64,000 bases of DNA from Polyodon spathula (GCF_017654505.1 NC_054558.1:9980798-10044797); one strand, 5' to 3'; shown: positions 1 through 12,597, numbered from the stretch's first letter. The notes: generated by a model not told the origin, from the letters alone. A program made the numbers and translations.

Positions 1-339
1 CATTAACAGAGAGTGAGGAGAGGTCAGAGGGGACAAAAAAGAATAAGGAGGGAGAGAGGAGAAGACCAGTCCCACCATGAGGTTAGAGGTGCTAGGGGAG
101 CAGCGGCGGATTTCTATTTCTCTAAGCTGTCACCTCAAACCACATGGCATAGGAATGAAAAGCACAAGTGACTGGATTAATTTACTTGATTATTGATTTA
201 GTTGATTATTCATTTTATTCACTTGTCATTGAAATTGGTCGTCATATTTCCTAACACGTCCCTTGTGCCAGGGTAGCATCATGGCCCAGGATGTTAACTG
301 GCAGGAAGGAAACCCAGAGACAGAATCTGCATGTTGAAG
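1..339. other. no gene recognised
   Basis: A purine-rich opening (GA-rich to about 65) followed by AT-rich sequence. I see no coding signal or recognisable repeat apart from the approach to the LTR-like stretch that follows. Confidence 0.4.
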
Positions 340-805
340 TGTGACTGTGCACGTTAAATAATAAAACAAATACAAAAGATCGGAACAAACAACTAGGCAT
401 GACGGACAAACAAAAGATAGGAAAAAACAAATAGGCACAGCGGCCAAACAAAAGGTTTAAACAAAACATCAGGAATACTTTACATACAACACCATGTTGT
501 TTTAGGCCGAGCTGTCATTTCCAATGAAACGCGGCCGTGAACTCCCCTAAACACCAGCAATACGGCACTAAATCACAGACAACACCAGACCCTAACCCAT
601 TATCTCTATCACCAACATTAACTCTCAAATTAACCCTTGAGATCACCCTTTTATAAACCTAATTAATCATTAATCATTTATTCAATTTACCACTCCAGCC
701 ACATTCCCACGCGTTTTGACAGGGAGGAATTTAATCCCCTCCCTACCAACCCAATGTTCCCCACACACACCCACACCTGTGCACCGGCAAGACTTTCACT
801 CTGCC
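340..805 (-). repeat. LTR-like remnant
   Basis: This stretch resembles two others in the window (14145-14462 and 20838-21719). Shared landmarks are a run of AAACAAA words around 'acggccaaac', 'aattaatcat...attcaattta', and a block where a G-rich arm and 'tttaatccc' frame a short palindrome (710-745). Polyadenylation-like and TATA-like words read better on the minus strand. I cannot fix the ends or find a target-site duplication, so this is a family-level call by internal comparison only. Confidence 0.4.
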
Positions 806-2071
806 ACATACCTGTATTACAGTATGGAATTATTCTACGGAATAAACACCACCTGTGAAACATTGAGAAACTGGACCCACACAATTAACTGGACACTGAC
901 AAATGGACAGTGACAAGTGGGTATCTTCTTTATCCATTTCAACACACTGCGCATCTAAAGTAGTTGTTGCCAGCAACACTGAGGGCAGGAGGAGATTGCT
1001 TACCCATCCCACCTGAGTACTATCAGTAACTTGCAGCTGTTCTTGGGACTGAGCATTAGAACCAAACAAATAGAGTCTGCAGCCAGCATGCCATTGATCA
1101 TCAACACCATTACCATGGCCTAAATCCTTGAAGCTGTGTGCAAATGTGCCTAATCAATCAAGGCAGGACAGAATTCTCCAGGATGAAATTTTCTGGTCTG
1201 GGCTGCCACTTGGAAAGTGAAGCAAGGCCACAGTCATGGGTGTGTCTGGGTAGAACAGTCACTTCTGAAGTGACTTCACACAACAGAGCCGGTGGAAGCT
1301 GCTGCCATAACTCTAATAACCTTGAACAGAGGGGCGTGGCCGTGCATGCACGTTCTCCTATAGATTAATCTCAAAGCGAGCCTTGGAAGGGAAGCGTCTC
1401 TTATCAGCCGCAGATCCTGGTGTTGCTTCAATCAGCTGCTGTGCAAAAGAGCAGGAGTAGAATAAGGATTTGTGTGAGGGAATGAGTGGTGGTCTGGGCA
1501 TCAGTTTTACACTGAAGTCAAGATCAGAAGCAAACTGGGTGGTCATGCATAACAGAGCTGCTGTTTCTGTCCTCTTCATACTTGTAAAGAATTTTGTAAT
1601 AGTTTTTGTGTTAGAACTGATTATAATATGTTATTTTCTGTTACAAATTGAACACAGAAGCTGGGAGTGGTATTTTCCATTTTTGAGTTCAGGACTAAAA
1701 GGTAATATAATAATCCATACTCATATTGTTAGAATATTTTGAATGTATGGTACTTGCAATGGAGAGATATTGAGCACAGAGTTAGGGTTATCTTGGAATG
1801 CAGGATCTGCCTCAATAAATTGCAGATTGACTAAAGACAGGGCAAATATGACCATTTATGGGCATTTGTGAAGAGGGTTCTATTCTCTGCTTGGTTTTAT
1901 GGGGGATGGGGGAATCTCATAGATAACAGATCCAAAGGAATGCAAGGGGTCTTGCTTGCCTGCCTGTGGTGGTGAGGTAAAAGAATGTTTAAGGCTTGAA
2001 AACTTTCCACGTATACAGGTATAATAAAAGGGTGTGTTGTAGAATCTACAAAACTGAAATGAATCAACTGC
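806..2071. other. no gene recognised
   Basis: Ordinary mixed-composition sequence. Short open frames are present but none shows a motif, and none has support beyond chance. It ends at the abrupt 5' truncation point of CR1 copy A. Confidence 0.4.
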
Positions 2072-3832
2072 AAGAGAACATTCAAAGAGGAGATTAAATG
2101 TTTAAGAGATACAAATGGCAAAATCGTAGAGGAAGAAAAAAAAATAGCAAATATGTTAAATGATTACTTTTCACAAGTTTTTACAAAGGAAGATACGGAC
2201 AACATGCCCCACATGTCATCCAGTTCCTATCCAGTTTTAAATAACTTTAGCATAACTGAGGCAGAAGTGTTAAAGGGACTAGGAGCTCTTAAAATAAACA
2301 AATCCCCTGGGCCGGATGAGATCCTCCCAGTAGTACTCAAAGAAATGAAAGAAGTAATTTACAAACCGCTAACCAAGATCATGCAGCAGTCTCTTGACAC
2401 AGGGGTGGTACCGACAGACTGGAAAATTGCAAACGTAATACCGATCCACAAAAAGGGAAACAAAACTGAACCAGGTAACTACAGACCAGTAAGCCTGACT
2501 TCTATTATATGCAAACTTATGGAAACTATAATAAGATCCAAAATGGAAAATTACCTATATGGTAACAGGGTACTGGGAGACAGTCAACATGGTTTTAGGA
2601 AAGGGAGATCGTGTCTAACTAACTTGCTTGATTTTTTTGAGGATGCAACATCGATAATGGATAATTGCAAAGCATATGACATGGTTTATTTAGATTTCCA
2701 GAAAGCTTTTGACAAAGTCCCGCACAAAAGATTAATTCTCAAACTGAACGCAGTTGGGATTCATGGAAACACATGTACATGGATTAGGGAGTGGTTAACA
2801 TGTAGAAAACAGAAAGTACTGATTAGAGGAAAAACCTCAGAATGGAGTGTGGTAACCAGCGGTGTACCACAGGGATCAGTATTAGGTCCTCTGCTATTCC
2901 TAATCTACATTAATGATTTAGATTCTGGTATAGTAAGCAAACTTGTTAAATTTGCAGACGACACAAAAGTAGGAGGAGTGGCAAACACTGTTGCAGCAGC
3001 AAAGGTCATTCAAAATGATCTAGACAAGATTCAGAACTGGGCAGATACATGGCAAATGACATTTAATAGAGAAAAGTGTAAGGTACTGCACGCAGGAAAT
3101 AAAAATGTACATTATAAATATCATATGGGAGATATTGAAATTGGAGAAGGAATCTATGAAAAAGACCTAGGAGTTTTTGTTGACTCAGAAATGTCTTCAT
3201 CTAGGCAATGTGGGGAAGCTATAAAAAAGGCTAACAAGATACTCGGATACATTGTGAAAAGTGTTGAATTTAAATCAAGGGAAGTAATGTTAAAACTGTA
3301 CAATGCACTTGTAAGACCTCATCTTGAATATTGTGTGCAGTTCTGGTCACCTCGCTATAAAAAAGATATTGCTGCTCTAGAAAGAGTGCAAAGAAGAGCG
3401 ACCAGAATTATTCCGGGCTTAAAAGGCATGTCATATGCAGACAGGCTAAAAGAATTGAATCTGTTCAGTCTTGAACAAAGAAGACTACGTGGCGACCTAA
3501 TTCAAGCATTCAAAATTCTAAAAGGTATTGACAGTGTCGATGCAAGGGACTTTTTCAGCCTGAAAAAAGAAACAAGGACCAGGGGTCACAAATGGAGTTT
3601 AGAAAAAGGGGCATTCAGAACAGAAAATAGGAGACACTTTTTTACACAGAGAATTGTGAGGGTCTGGAATCAACTCCCCAGTAATGTTGTTGAAGCTGAC
3701 ACCCTGGGATCCTTCAAGAAGCTGCTTGATGAGATTTTGGGATCAATAAGCTACTAACAACCAAACGAGCAAGATGGGCCGAATGGCCTCCTCTCGTTTG
3801 TAAACTTTCTTATGTTCTTATGTTCTTATGTA
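2072..3832 (+). mobile_element. CR1-type LINE, 5'-truncated copy A
   Basis: A 5'-truncated CR1 non-LTR retrotransposon. It starts abruptly in the linker between endonuclease and reverse transcriptase (matches copy B from about 30322), carries the whole RT and C-terminal part of ORF2, an 80-bp 3'UTR and an 8-bp tail repeat (TTATGTTC, about 2.5 units). The 3'UTR holds a hairpin with AAACGAG/CTCGTTT outer arms and a GGCC-GAAT-GGCC inner stem. No target-site duplication is evident, as is usual for this clade. 5' truncation is the normal outcome of target-primed reverse transcription. It is nearly identical to copy B over the shared part. Confidence 0.93.
2153..3757 (+). CDS. CR1 ORF2 fragment: reverse transcriptase and C-terminal region
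   Basis: A 534-residue uninterrupted frame; the reading frame is open upstream to the truncation at 2072, so the first Met is internal and not a true start. RT motifs in order: YRPVSLTSIICKLME (about residue 109), HGFRKGRS (about 147), VYLDFQKAFDKVPH with the first catalytic Asp (about 179), GVPQGSVLGPLLF (about 237), and FADDT, the catalytic Asp pair (about 269). The C-terminal third ends with the FFTQRIVRVWNQLP block seen in CR1/L2-type elements. Its role is target-primed reverse transcription of the element RNA. The endonuclease is missing, so this copy cannot move by itself, yet the RT frame has no stop or frameshift. The A-run upstream (2136-2144) has nine A's, the in-frame length. Confidence 0.9.
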   Translation: MLNDYFSQVFTKEDTDNMPHMSSSSYPVLNNFSITEAEVLKGLGALKINKSPGPDEILPVVLKEMKEVIYKPLTKIMQQSLDTGVVPTDWKIANVIPIHKKGNKTEPGNYRPVSLTSIICKLMETIIRSKMENYLYGNRVLGDSQHGFRKGRSCLTNLLDFFEDATSIMDNCKAYDMVYLDFQKAFDKVPHKRLILKLNAVGIHGNTCTWIREWLTCRKQKVLIRGKTSEWSVVTSGVPQGSVLGPLLFLIYINDLDSGIVSKLVKFADDTKVGGVANTVAAAKVIQNDLDKIQNWADTWQMTFNREKCKVLHAGNKNVHYKYHMGDIEIGEGIYEKDLGVFVDSEMSSSRQCGEAIKKANKILGYIVKSVEFKSREVMLKLYNALVRPHLEYCVQFWSPRYKKDIAALERVQRRATRIIPGLKGMSYADRLKELNLFSLEQRRLRGDLIQAFKILKGIDSVDARDFFSLKKETRTRGHKWSLEKGAFRTENRRHFFTQRIVRVWNQLPSNVVEADTLGSFKKLLDEILGSISY

Positions 3833-6800
3833 ACTGTCATGTGCTCAGTTCTATCCATCTCACTGTAGCCCAGAGTGACGCGACTCTGTTCAATACAATT
3901 GTCTATTCTACGCTATACCAATAAACATATATATGTGACACCACTAATATTGTTTATCAGTTTCATTATTTCTTACATATTCAAAAAGCTGCAAAGAGGA
4001 TATTTCCCCCCAAATCTTTTTATTATTTACAGCTAAATGTTAACTTTACACTGATTCAGTAAGTAGCTATTTCATATTGTTACCCACCCCCCCTTTACCA
4101 TCTCAAGACATAGACCTGAAAACAGACAGCAGACCTGGCACGATATTGAATTGTGGTTATCTGGAAATGAAGGCTACTCTTTCATTTTTAACTAAGAAGG
4201 GCTTATGCAGTTACCTCTGTTTGTTTCAGAGACTCATCAGAGGGGGGTTAAAAGAGCAGTTTAGTCAGCAGCCGAAGCCAATCCACTTCTTCAGCAGGCA
4301 GTGATTAGCGAGATGGGGTTTCCAAGGCATTAGTTGATGTAAGTGTCAATATCTGTTAGCTCTCGCTAGGGTCCATGAGGCAGCTTCACCTGTCTTCTTC
4401 AGCCGGGTTGAGTTATTGTGCAGCCACAGACCAGTCACCAGATTACATCAAGAAGAGCCGGAAGGTCAGTCTGGAGAGCTTGTAACGCTGTAGATGTTTC
4501 TGCATCAAGGGAATCGCAATAATGCAGGGTGAATATGCAGAGGGAAAAAAAGCCTGGGGCCATCCATTAGGAAGAACTCAAGAGTATGGGGAAGGCCACC
4601 TCATAGGAAGAACTCAAGAGTATGGGGAAGGCTTGTGATTAAACCATTAAACTACAAGACATACTGCAACTCAGTCACCCTGGACAAAAAATATAGCAAT
4701 AGTCTGGTACAGCATACGACAGTCTTGGTTTTCTTCTATACGCCATTTAAATGGAATATGTTCCATGCATCCCTTTGATTCCCTTCTACATGATTACAAT
4801 ATTTTATACAAATAAAAACGTTCTTATTTTGTTTTTTTATTTCTGACTTCTGGGGTTTTCCAAAGTACTACAGTTCAGCAAAACCAATAGTGACAAGAAC
4901 TATACACACACACATTAAAATCCACTAAGATTACACTAAGACCCTGTGCATCACAGCTATTTATTACTTCTTCAAACTCAATATGTACTGAGGGCTAGCA
5001 ATACATAACACATCGCTTCCCACTGGTTATTAAGAGGTGGGAGTGGGCTTTCCCAGGCAGGAATCATGCAGCTCTGTCAACACACCATGGAGGCACAGTC
5101 CTTTGCAGGTGCTGCGTCTTAAAAAGCTTTGTTCAGCCTTGATCCAAACAAATAGTGTGTATAATGTACCAACAGTTCACACAGCTGGACTGTAAATGTG
5201 TAGTTCATTAGCATAGGCACACAATTTTATGTGCATTGCAACTTGATGGAAAATAAAATCATACAAAGCAAACTGTATTGTATCTTTTCCTCTCTGAAAG
5301 AAGTACCGAAATCCAGCATTCTAAATAGTCGCATTCTTATGAAAATGCAGCACTCCACGTCGGCTAGATATGTACTTACTGCCAAAACCTGCTGTGCAGA
5401 GCAAAGAGCAGACCACCAATAATCTCCTCCTATTATAATTCCATCAGCCTAGTGTGCTTCACAGGCTGTGCAAGGGACATAGGTGAGTGCTCACAAGGAA
5501 TGGCAGTACCCATCTCACACAGTCAATATTCATGGCAGCTGGCAGTCATTTGTCTGACACGCTTCACTGGTACTCATGTGAAGGGTGGTGGGTGAACTCC
5601 CTGTCAGTAACTGTCATGTTACATGTGGGTAAATGCAGAGGGGAGACAATCATCTGGGAGTAGTCAATGAGAAGGACAGGGCGTTTAAGCTGCCTGATTT
5701 ATTAGACTATTAGACTCGGCTAAATGCCAGTTAGCTAATGGCTTACAGATCCCACGTTGGCATTACAGAGTCCCAATTAAGCAGGGATGTGTAAAAAATC
5801 TTTATTTCACTTCGGATGGTATTTTTGCATGCCAAACAGTGCCCCTAGAATGTCACATGATATATATATATATTTTTGCTGCAAGGAACTTAATGACTAG
5901 AAACAGGTTTTTAATTTGGGGGAGCAATCCTCTGTGCTGCAGTTGCATGTACTGAAGGAATTACTAATTGGAATTGAACACGTGTGAGCCCTGAGTGCAC
6001 ATATTCCACATTAGCATAACCTTGTTGGAGAAGGGGGGGGCAATAATTGGTATTAATGTTTTTCTTAAAAAAGGAAAAAAAACTTATGGCTAATAGTAAT
6101 TATGAACATCATGAAGTGTGACCAGTTATAGTACTGTATTCTAACCTTACCTCTATGACCTATAGCACACCTGCATCTACATGCATAACAGGGAAAAAGA
6201 GACCAGGTATTGCATAGACAATTACTCTGTAATTCATTCAGTTACTTCCTGCTTTATATGAAGCATGCCTTTATGGAAAAGGCACAATAAGAAATGGAAA
6301 AGCTGAGCCTGTCTAGACTCTCTCAGATCAATAAACATATTGATGTTGGCATCAAGCCATAGATAGCGGATTGGGGTTTTATTTCTTATCATCTTTAAAC
6401 AAAAGAAATAAGGCATGTTTAACATCTGGTATAAACATCAGATGTTGAATTTGTGTGCAGAAAGAATGGAACCCGAGTGACAGGGTTATCCTTGCAGACA
6501 GTACGTTGTACGATACAGGGAGTGGGATATAATGTTGTATGACCACCAGACTCCTTGTGCTTTCACCCCACCTTTCACTTAACAAAGAAAACATATGGCG
6601 ACGTTTCTGCATGACGTCTGGATGTCTTTCAAGATGTAATAAAACATATACGGACTGTTTTTTGGAAAACTATTGTCCCCTCATGTTCATATAATGTAAT
6701 TTAATCCCCCCACCCCCCACCCCCCACCAGGTAATAGCTTTCCTCCAGTCCATGTTTGCATACTATCTTCATTTACCTGTATATACCCACTTATCACAGA

Positions 6801-7349
6801 TCACTAATTAACTAATGTGTTACCTCCATGCTTTCAAAATGCCTGGCAATGCTTTTGCAAAGTTAACTATTAGAAGGGCAACCTAGCATTTGAAAAAGTG
6901 AATGCCTTTGGTGAATTGTGAGATAACAGCTCATTGGTGCAGTTTTGTTCAGTTTATTACTATTTATTGCAGTAGATAGCTAGAAGGAAAACAGCTGCTG
7001 TGTTTTCATCTTAACAGATGTGGCCCTCACCCTTCAGTGGTAATGAATGGTAAGTTTGTTGTTGCATGGAAAGTTTTTTTAATTTTTTTTCTGGAATGAG
7101 TAGATCGTCTGAGGCTAACCATTTTATTTACATTGCCTTCTATCTAGATGTTTGCATAAAAAAAGCAGTGTCACATGATTTTAATTAGTGTTCACCCCCT
7201 TAGAGACAATGGTTGCAGCCAAGCTCAGCCCCTTTCATTTCATTGCTTCCCTATATGACCAACATGCTTTTCTGCCAGTGACACATTTTCCAGACAGTCA
7301 GACGCAGCCCTGATTAGACCTGGAAGACATGATAAAGGGACAAGATGAC
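3833..7349. other. intergenic sequence, no gene recognised
   Basis: About 3.5 kb of AT-rich sequence without convincing coding potential. It holds a short (TA)n at 5861-5873, a poly-C/CA-rich stretch near 6709-6728 and the 36-bp direct repeat listed separately. The open frames here are below 80 codons and show no motif. Confidence 0.4.
4569..4632. repeat. 36-bp tandem duplication, two copies
   Basis: The 28-bp core beginning 'aggaagaactcaagagtat' occurs at 4569-4596 and again at 4605-4632, giving a 36-bp period with two copies. It is simple slippage or unequal exchange; no function is suggested. Confidence 0.8.
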
Positions 7350-7936
7350 TGTGATGAGTCAAAGGGTTTTCGGTCTGTGATTCAGCCTCCCGACAGTAGA
7401 TGGCATCAAACCAACTCGGGACTTCCCTTACCAAGATCTCGTGACCATGGCAAAAGTCATCTTTTGAGGGGCGGCACCTTGGTGAGGGGCGGAAGTACGA
7501 GTATGTAAATTCCAGCCACTGGAGTCAAGTGAAGGATAAGGACACGTGTCGGTTGGGGATTGGTGTTCCACTGACTACAGAGGCGGGACATTACATACTA
7601 AAGGGAACGTACTACTGTGTTTGGGGTTGGTCTGAAAGTAAAATAGGAGGAGTAACGGGTGGAGGGAGAGACTGGTTTTGTGCAGCGGGATTTTTAAAAC
7701 ACTAACATTTCTTTTGTCTTTTTTTTGTTTATGTATGGGTCGCCACGAAGACAAATTAAAGACGAGTCATCACAGTTTGTTTTGGATCTCACCCCTGCAC
7801 TCCTTCCCTCACACCATTTTGTTTTCGTTTGTTATTTAATCCTTTTGTTGTGTATAGAGAATAAAAATAAATTATTTTATTTCTGTACACATAAATTACT
7901 GTCTGGACATTCCATTTAATACACTCTCGCCTCACA
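7350..7936 (+). mobile_element. solo LTR with 5-bp target-site duplication
   Basis: A 587-bp stretch opens with TGTGATGAG and closes with GCCTCACA, so it has the TG...CA ends of an LTR. It is flanked by a perfect 5-bp direct repeat ATGAC (7345-7349 and 7937-7941), the length made by many retroviral-type integrases. The A-rich AATAAAAATAAA word near 7860 is a plausible polyadenylation signal and favours plus orientation. No internal element sequence remains, so this is a solo LTR left by LTR-LTR recombination. Its first 140 bp recur at 13981-14125. The superfamily (Gypsy or ERV) cannot be decided from the LTR alone. Confidence 0.72.
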
Positions 7937-7941
7937 ATGAC

Positions 7942-8273
7942 TTATAGGCATGATTATTAGAATCTAAGCAGATTATCAGCTAATGCCATCTACAGTGTTA
8001 TATGTTCAATTGTTTTTTGTGGAATTGTTTTCCCCCTCCCAGTGAAAATTAAATGTGAATTGCACCCAGCATTGCAAGAATGCGTATGATGCATGAAAAT
8101 ATTAAGCACACTCTCCCATCAAGTTTCAGTTAACCTGTGTCCACTGTTTAAACCAGCTGACTATTCCAGTCCAGGTCTTTAATCCATCCAGTTGGTAAAT
8201 TATTCTTCCAAATATAGAACAACTTGAAAGTTGAAGATGTAATTTTCAGTTTATTTGTTTACCATGAACAATG

Positions 8274-8351
<78 letters not shown>

Positions 8352-9885
8352 GTTTTGCTTGTTACCCAGGATACTATAGACCCTCTAGGGGATCCAGGCA
8401 GGGTTAGAGTCTGGAGTGCTGGAGTCAGCTCATTTGTTTCCAAGCATCCAATATTTGGTCTAATATTACAGAGATGTGTATCTTGCCAGGGGATCGTGAA
8501 ATCACACAAGGAACCAGGATATGGCACGTTTCAACATCTCTTCCTCTTTTCTAAGTGGAACAGTCAATACTCCTGCTTGAGGGTTGGTTAAGGATGAATA
8601 ATTCTACAGCAACTGACATGCCAAATAAGAAACTGTTTAGATCCCAGAGGGTGACGTTTTACAGGGCATTCATATTTCAGCATTACATTAAACAGACTAT
8701 TTTTATTTGTTTTATCTAAACATCAGAGTAGGTGATAAGCTGCTGCTTTATTTTCAAACTTTCAAGAGTTTCATGTGAAAGGGATAACAATGTGATATCC
8801 ACAGCTCTGTGCTGTAGTGTCATGCCAAATCATGAATGTATCTTTCCCGTCAGCATAGTTTTATACCTCTTTGTGCTTGCTGGAGTAGCTTGAATATCAA
8901 GAACATTTCCATTTGTTTAAAAGTAGATATGCAAGCTTTTAAGCATTGATACTGGGCAGACTCTGGATATCAAATAAAGCTGTTTATGTTTCATTCAGTT
9001 TAGTTCACTGCCCCCTCATCATGTCATGGGGTTCTTAAAGTTCCAGATGTTATCTCAGCTGGCGATCCAAAGGGAGTCCTGCATTGGGCTTCTCCAGGTT
9101 CTCCTGCAGTGTAGGGAGGAATACCCCTAGATGAGGCCAGGGGCAGACTAACCTGTAATGTTCCCTAGTAATGTTCTGTTTTACACAGTACAGTGGCACT
9201 GTCAGGCTATGTGCTCTAAAAACAAATTAGAAATATGCAATGGTAGAAATCCCCATTGTAAATGCATAGGGGGCAGCTACAAATGTATGACCAATTGGTA
9301 TATTGCCATACCAATGGCAACACAGTGGCATATCAGTACCAGTATTGTGTGGCATTTAAGATGGCCTTGAATATAAGATGCAGCCCAAATTTCCCACTCT
9401 CAATTGAGGAAAAACTTAAACATCAAATAAAGATGCATATAGAAAGAAACAACTTTAATTACGCATTACAGAAAACAACATATGGAGTCAGTCTGCAGTC
9501 ATCTGCTGTCAAACATAACGTTACCGATATGCACCTCTTCTTCTGTTTTGCTCCCATTTTGTGAATTGTGGTATTGCTTGGCATGTCGAAAACTATGGGG
9601 GTCTGATCAACATTTTCGATTTGTCCAAGCTGGTACTGTTTGTTAGAACGAAGCCTAATAACAAAACACTGAAATTGTAAAAGCTTCTCTTCGAATTCCT
9701 CAGGAAGCTAATAATGATTCTTTGAAAATGAATGCCTGTATATCATGGATGATTCGAGATCGGGCAGTGACGTTCCTGATCGTCTTTTCTCATTACGCTC
9801 CTGTTTGTGTACTTAGACAGTCACGTCTTTTGTTGGCGATTTTAATACATGCATCACTATACTCAATTTTATTTAAAAGCGAGTC
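7942..9885. other. no gene recognised; holds a long (TA)n
   Basis: AT-rich sequence with the (TA)n at 8275-8348 and no motif-bearing frame. Tyr-Ile repeat frames across the TA tract are artefacts. Confidence 0.4.
8275..8348. repeat. (TA)n microsatellite
   Basis: About 37 uninterrupted TA dinucleotides. It can extrude as a cruciform and is a preferred kind of target for TA-specific transposases. Confidence 0.98.
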
Positions 9886-10170
9886 TTAAATGGGAAGGAA
9901 TACTGTATTTAAATGGGAAGGAATACAGTATTTAAATGGGGGAAGGAATACAGTATTTAAATTGGAAGGAATAAGGTATTTAAATGGGAAGGAATACAGT
10001 ATTTAAATGGGGGAAGGAATACGGTATTTAAATTGGAAGGAATACAGTATTTAAATTGGAAGGAATAAGGTATTTAAATGGGAAGGAATACAGTATTTAA
10101 ATGGGGGAAGGAATTCGGTATTTAAATTGGAAGGAATACGGTAGCTAAATGGGAAGGAATACGGTATTTA
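9886..10170. repeat. 23-26-bp minisatellite, about 12 copies
   Basis: Units of the form 'ggaaggaatacagtattta' followed by 'aatggg' or 'aattgg' repeat about 12 times. Unit length varies with the number of G's and with A/T exchange at one position, and variants alternate (cag/cgg/aag). Many units contain TATTTAAAT, a palindromic AT-rich word. Confidence 0.9.
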
Positions 10171-11957
10171 TTCCACATCCACTGTGTGTTGGTGATGCTG
10201 TGGATTCATATAGGGTTTCAGGGGCTGGCAGAAGGTATGTCTGAGGATAGGATCAGACTTTTCACAATGGGATTCAGTCATGGAGGATAGAAATAGGCGA
10301 GTCCTCTTTTCATGCTCACTTTACTAGACCCCAGCTTTATCCAAGCTTTGAGCATGTAATTCAGATAAGCTTGCTTAGAGGCAGAGTGAGGGGTGATATG
10401 GATGATCAAATGCTGAAAAACCACTATCTGTGAGTCACAAGAACACATGCCATTGTGCCATTGTCTTTCTTTCTTTCTTTCTGTTAGATTTTTCAAGGAT
10501 CTACCTTTTTACAGAATTCAAAAGGTAGTTCTTTCTTTCGTTCTTTCTTTCATATTGCAGCGCTATAATGCCTCATTGTTGAGCCTGTTACCAGGGGGAG
10601 AACGGTTATTAAAAAAGCTCATTAAGAAAGAAAGACACATGATATTCATGTTGATTCAGAGCAATTCATTTCAGTTGTCTGGCATGCTGGAGGTCTGGAG
10701 GGGTCTTTGATTTCCCAGCTCCCTCCACCCCACAGGGAGAGCAGGAACATCTGGCGCGCTGCAGTGTGAAGGAGCGGGGGCCCACAGCAAGATGCACTGA
10801 GGTGGTGGTGTCAAGTGGATCAACTGGCAAACTTAAAACAAGTTGCTGGTTTTTTGCTGCAAACTACTGTTTTTTTTCTCTATAGATACTGTACTTTATG
10901 ACTTGCAACGCCCTTCGTCTGTGACAGATGAATGTGCTTACTGTGGAGTGAATGATTTAAATACCCACTTCAAAAGCACACTGCAGTGTATTGCAAGTGC
11001 AATGATGCAAAGCACTTAACTTTTATCTCGTAAGGGAACAATGGTTTTCTAAGAAAAAAGTATTATATTAAAAAAAAATATTAGAAAGGGTTACACATCT
11101 TTGGTAAAGAAACCCCCTGCTTTTGCTTATGAGCACACAACAGCGGAATAGGATTCCGGTTCATGCTGCTCAATGGTATTTTGCGCCTGGTTTTGTTTTC
11201 CACTCACCAGGGACTAATTGACTGTCACTCTTGTCTGAAGTTTTTATGGATTAATCCCAGAGGTGAAAACCTGCATTCATTTCATGCACCATGCTACCCT
11301 TTCAGGAAAAACGATATTGACTGAAATTACAATATTAATCATAGGGTAGATTTTAGTGTATCAACATCTGTTACATTAACATTATGCATTGATGCTTTGA
11401 AAACACATTCGTTGTAGAGGGAAATTATCAGATGAATTATAGATTTTGACAAAAGATGACTTCTTATTGTTTCCTATGCAGCTAGGAGGTTGGTAAATGC
11501 ATTTGCAATTCCGAAGAAATGCCCTTTAATTTCTTGCAGGGCTGCACGATATTCATCATACAGATAATCAATATTTACTGTAGTCAATAAATGCGACGCT
11601 CATTTCGAGCTGTGTTGATCTCAAGGTGGGCTGAGTTGCAAGGGTAGCAGAATCCTTGCCAGAATCTATGTAGTTAGAATAGCTGGAATGAATATGAACC
11701 AGCACCCTTACAATATGCAAGACAAGTGATGTTTACGCAAAGGCAGTTGATCAATACTTATTAGCTAGGTGAAAGTAACTAGTCACTTTCTAACCCTGAA
11801 AATTAATTTGGTCACTTTTGCGTCGGCTTGTCAAAGCAAAAATAAATCAAGGATTGTTTTTATTTGTTTTGATTAATGCCAGAGCCTTTTATATTTTACT
11901 TGGTGGCTTTTCCATTCAAAGTAAAGAACATGCAGTTTAAATTCCTTCCATCTATGT
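10171..11957. other. no gene recognised
   Basis: Mixed sequence with two short (CTTT)n tracts at 10465-10483 and 10530-10551. No coding motif is visible. Confidence 0.4.
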
Positions 11958-12597
11958 TCCAATGAAAGACCCTCACATTCCAATGAACGACCCTCACCTT
12001 CCAATGAACGACCCTCACATTCCAATGAACGACCCTCACCTTCCAATGAACGACCCTCACCTTCCAATGAACGACCCTCACATTCCAATGAACGACCCTC
12101 ACCTTCCAATGAACGACCCTCACCTTCCAATGAACGACCCTCACATTCCAATGAACGACCCTCACCTTCCAATGAACGACCCTCACATTCCAATGAACGA
12201 CCCTCACCTTCCAATGAACGACCCTCACATTCCAATGAAAGACCCTCACCTTCCAATGAACGACCCTCACATTCCAATGAACGACCCTCACATTCCAATG
12301 ATCGACCCTCACATTCCAATGAACGACCCTCACCTTCCAATGAACGACCCTCACATTCCAATGAACGACCCTCACATTCCAATGAACGACCCTCACATTC
12401 CAATGAACGACCCTCACTTTCCAATGAACGACCCTCACATTCCAATGTACGACCCTCACCTTCCAATGAACGACCCTCACATTCCAATGAACGACCCTCA
12501 CATTCCAATGATCGACCCTCACATTCCAATGAACGACCCTTACATTCCAATGAACGACCCTCACATTCCAATGTACGCCCTTCACATTTCAGCTTAC
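11958..12597. repeat. 21-bp minisatellite, about 30 copies
   Basis: A strict 21-bp period with unit 'attccaatgaacgaccctca' plus one base. Two main variants differ at one base (CATTCC versus CCTTCC) and occur in partly regular order, including two consecutive blocks of one A-type then two C-type units. Because 21 is divisible by three and the unit lacks stops in several frames, long frames stay open on both strands (heptad peptides such as NDPHIPM on plus and ECEGRSL on minus). No start context, splice site or flanking coding sequence supports translation. Confidence 0.95.

Noticed and set aside
8246..8591. Open frames with Tyr-Ile repeats across the (TA)n tract
   Set aside because: TA dinucleotides read as TAT/ATA in any frame; the same artefact occurs at every TA tract in the window (34 kb, 36 kb, 37 kb, 60 kb).
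11958..12597. CRISPR-like array
   Set aside because: The repeats are head-to-tail with no spacers, and the setting is an animal nuclear genome; the same holds for the 62-bp array at 24100.
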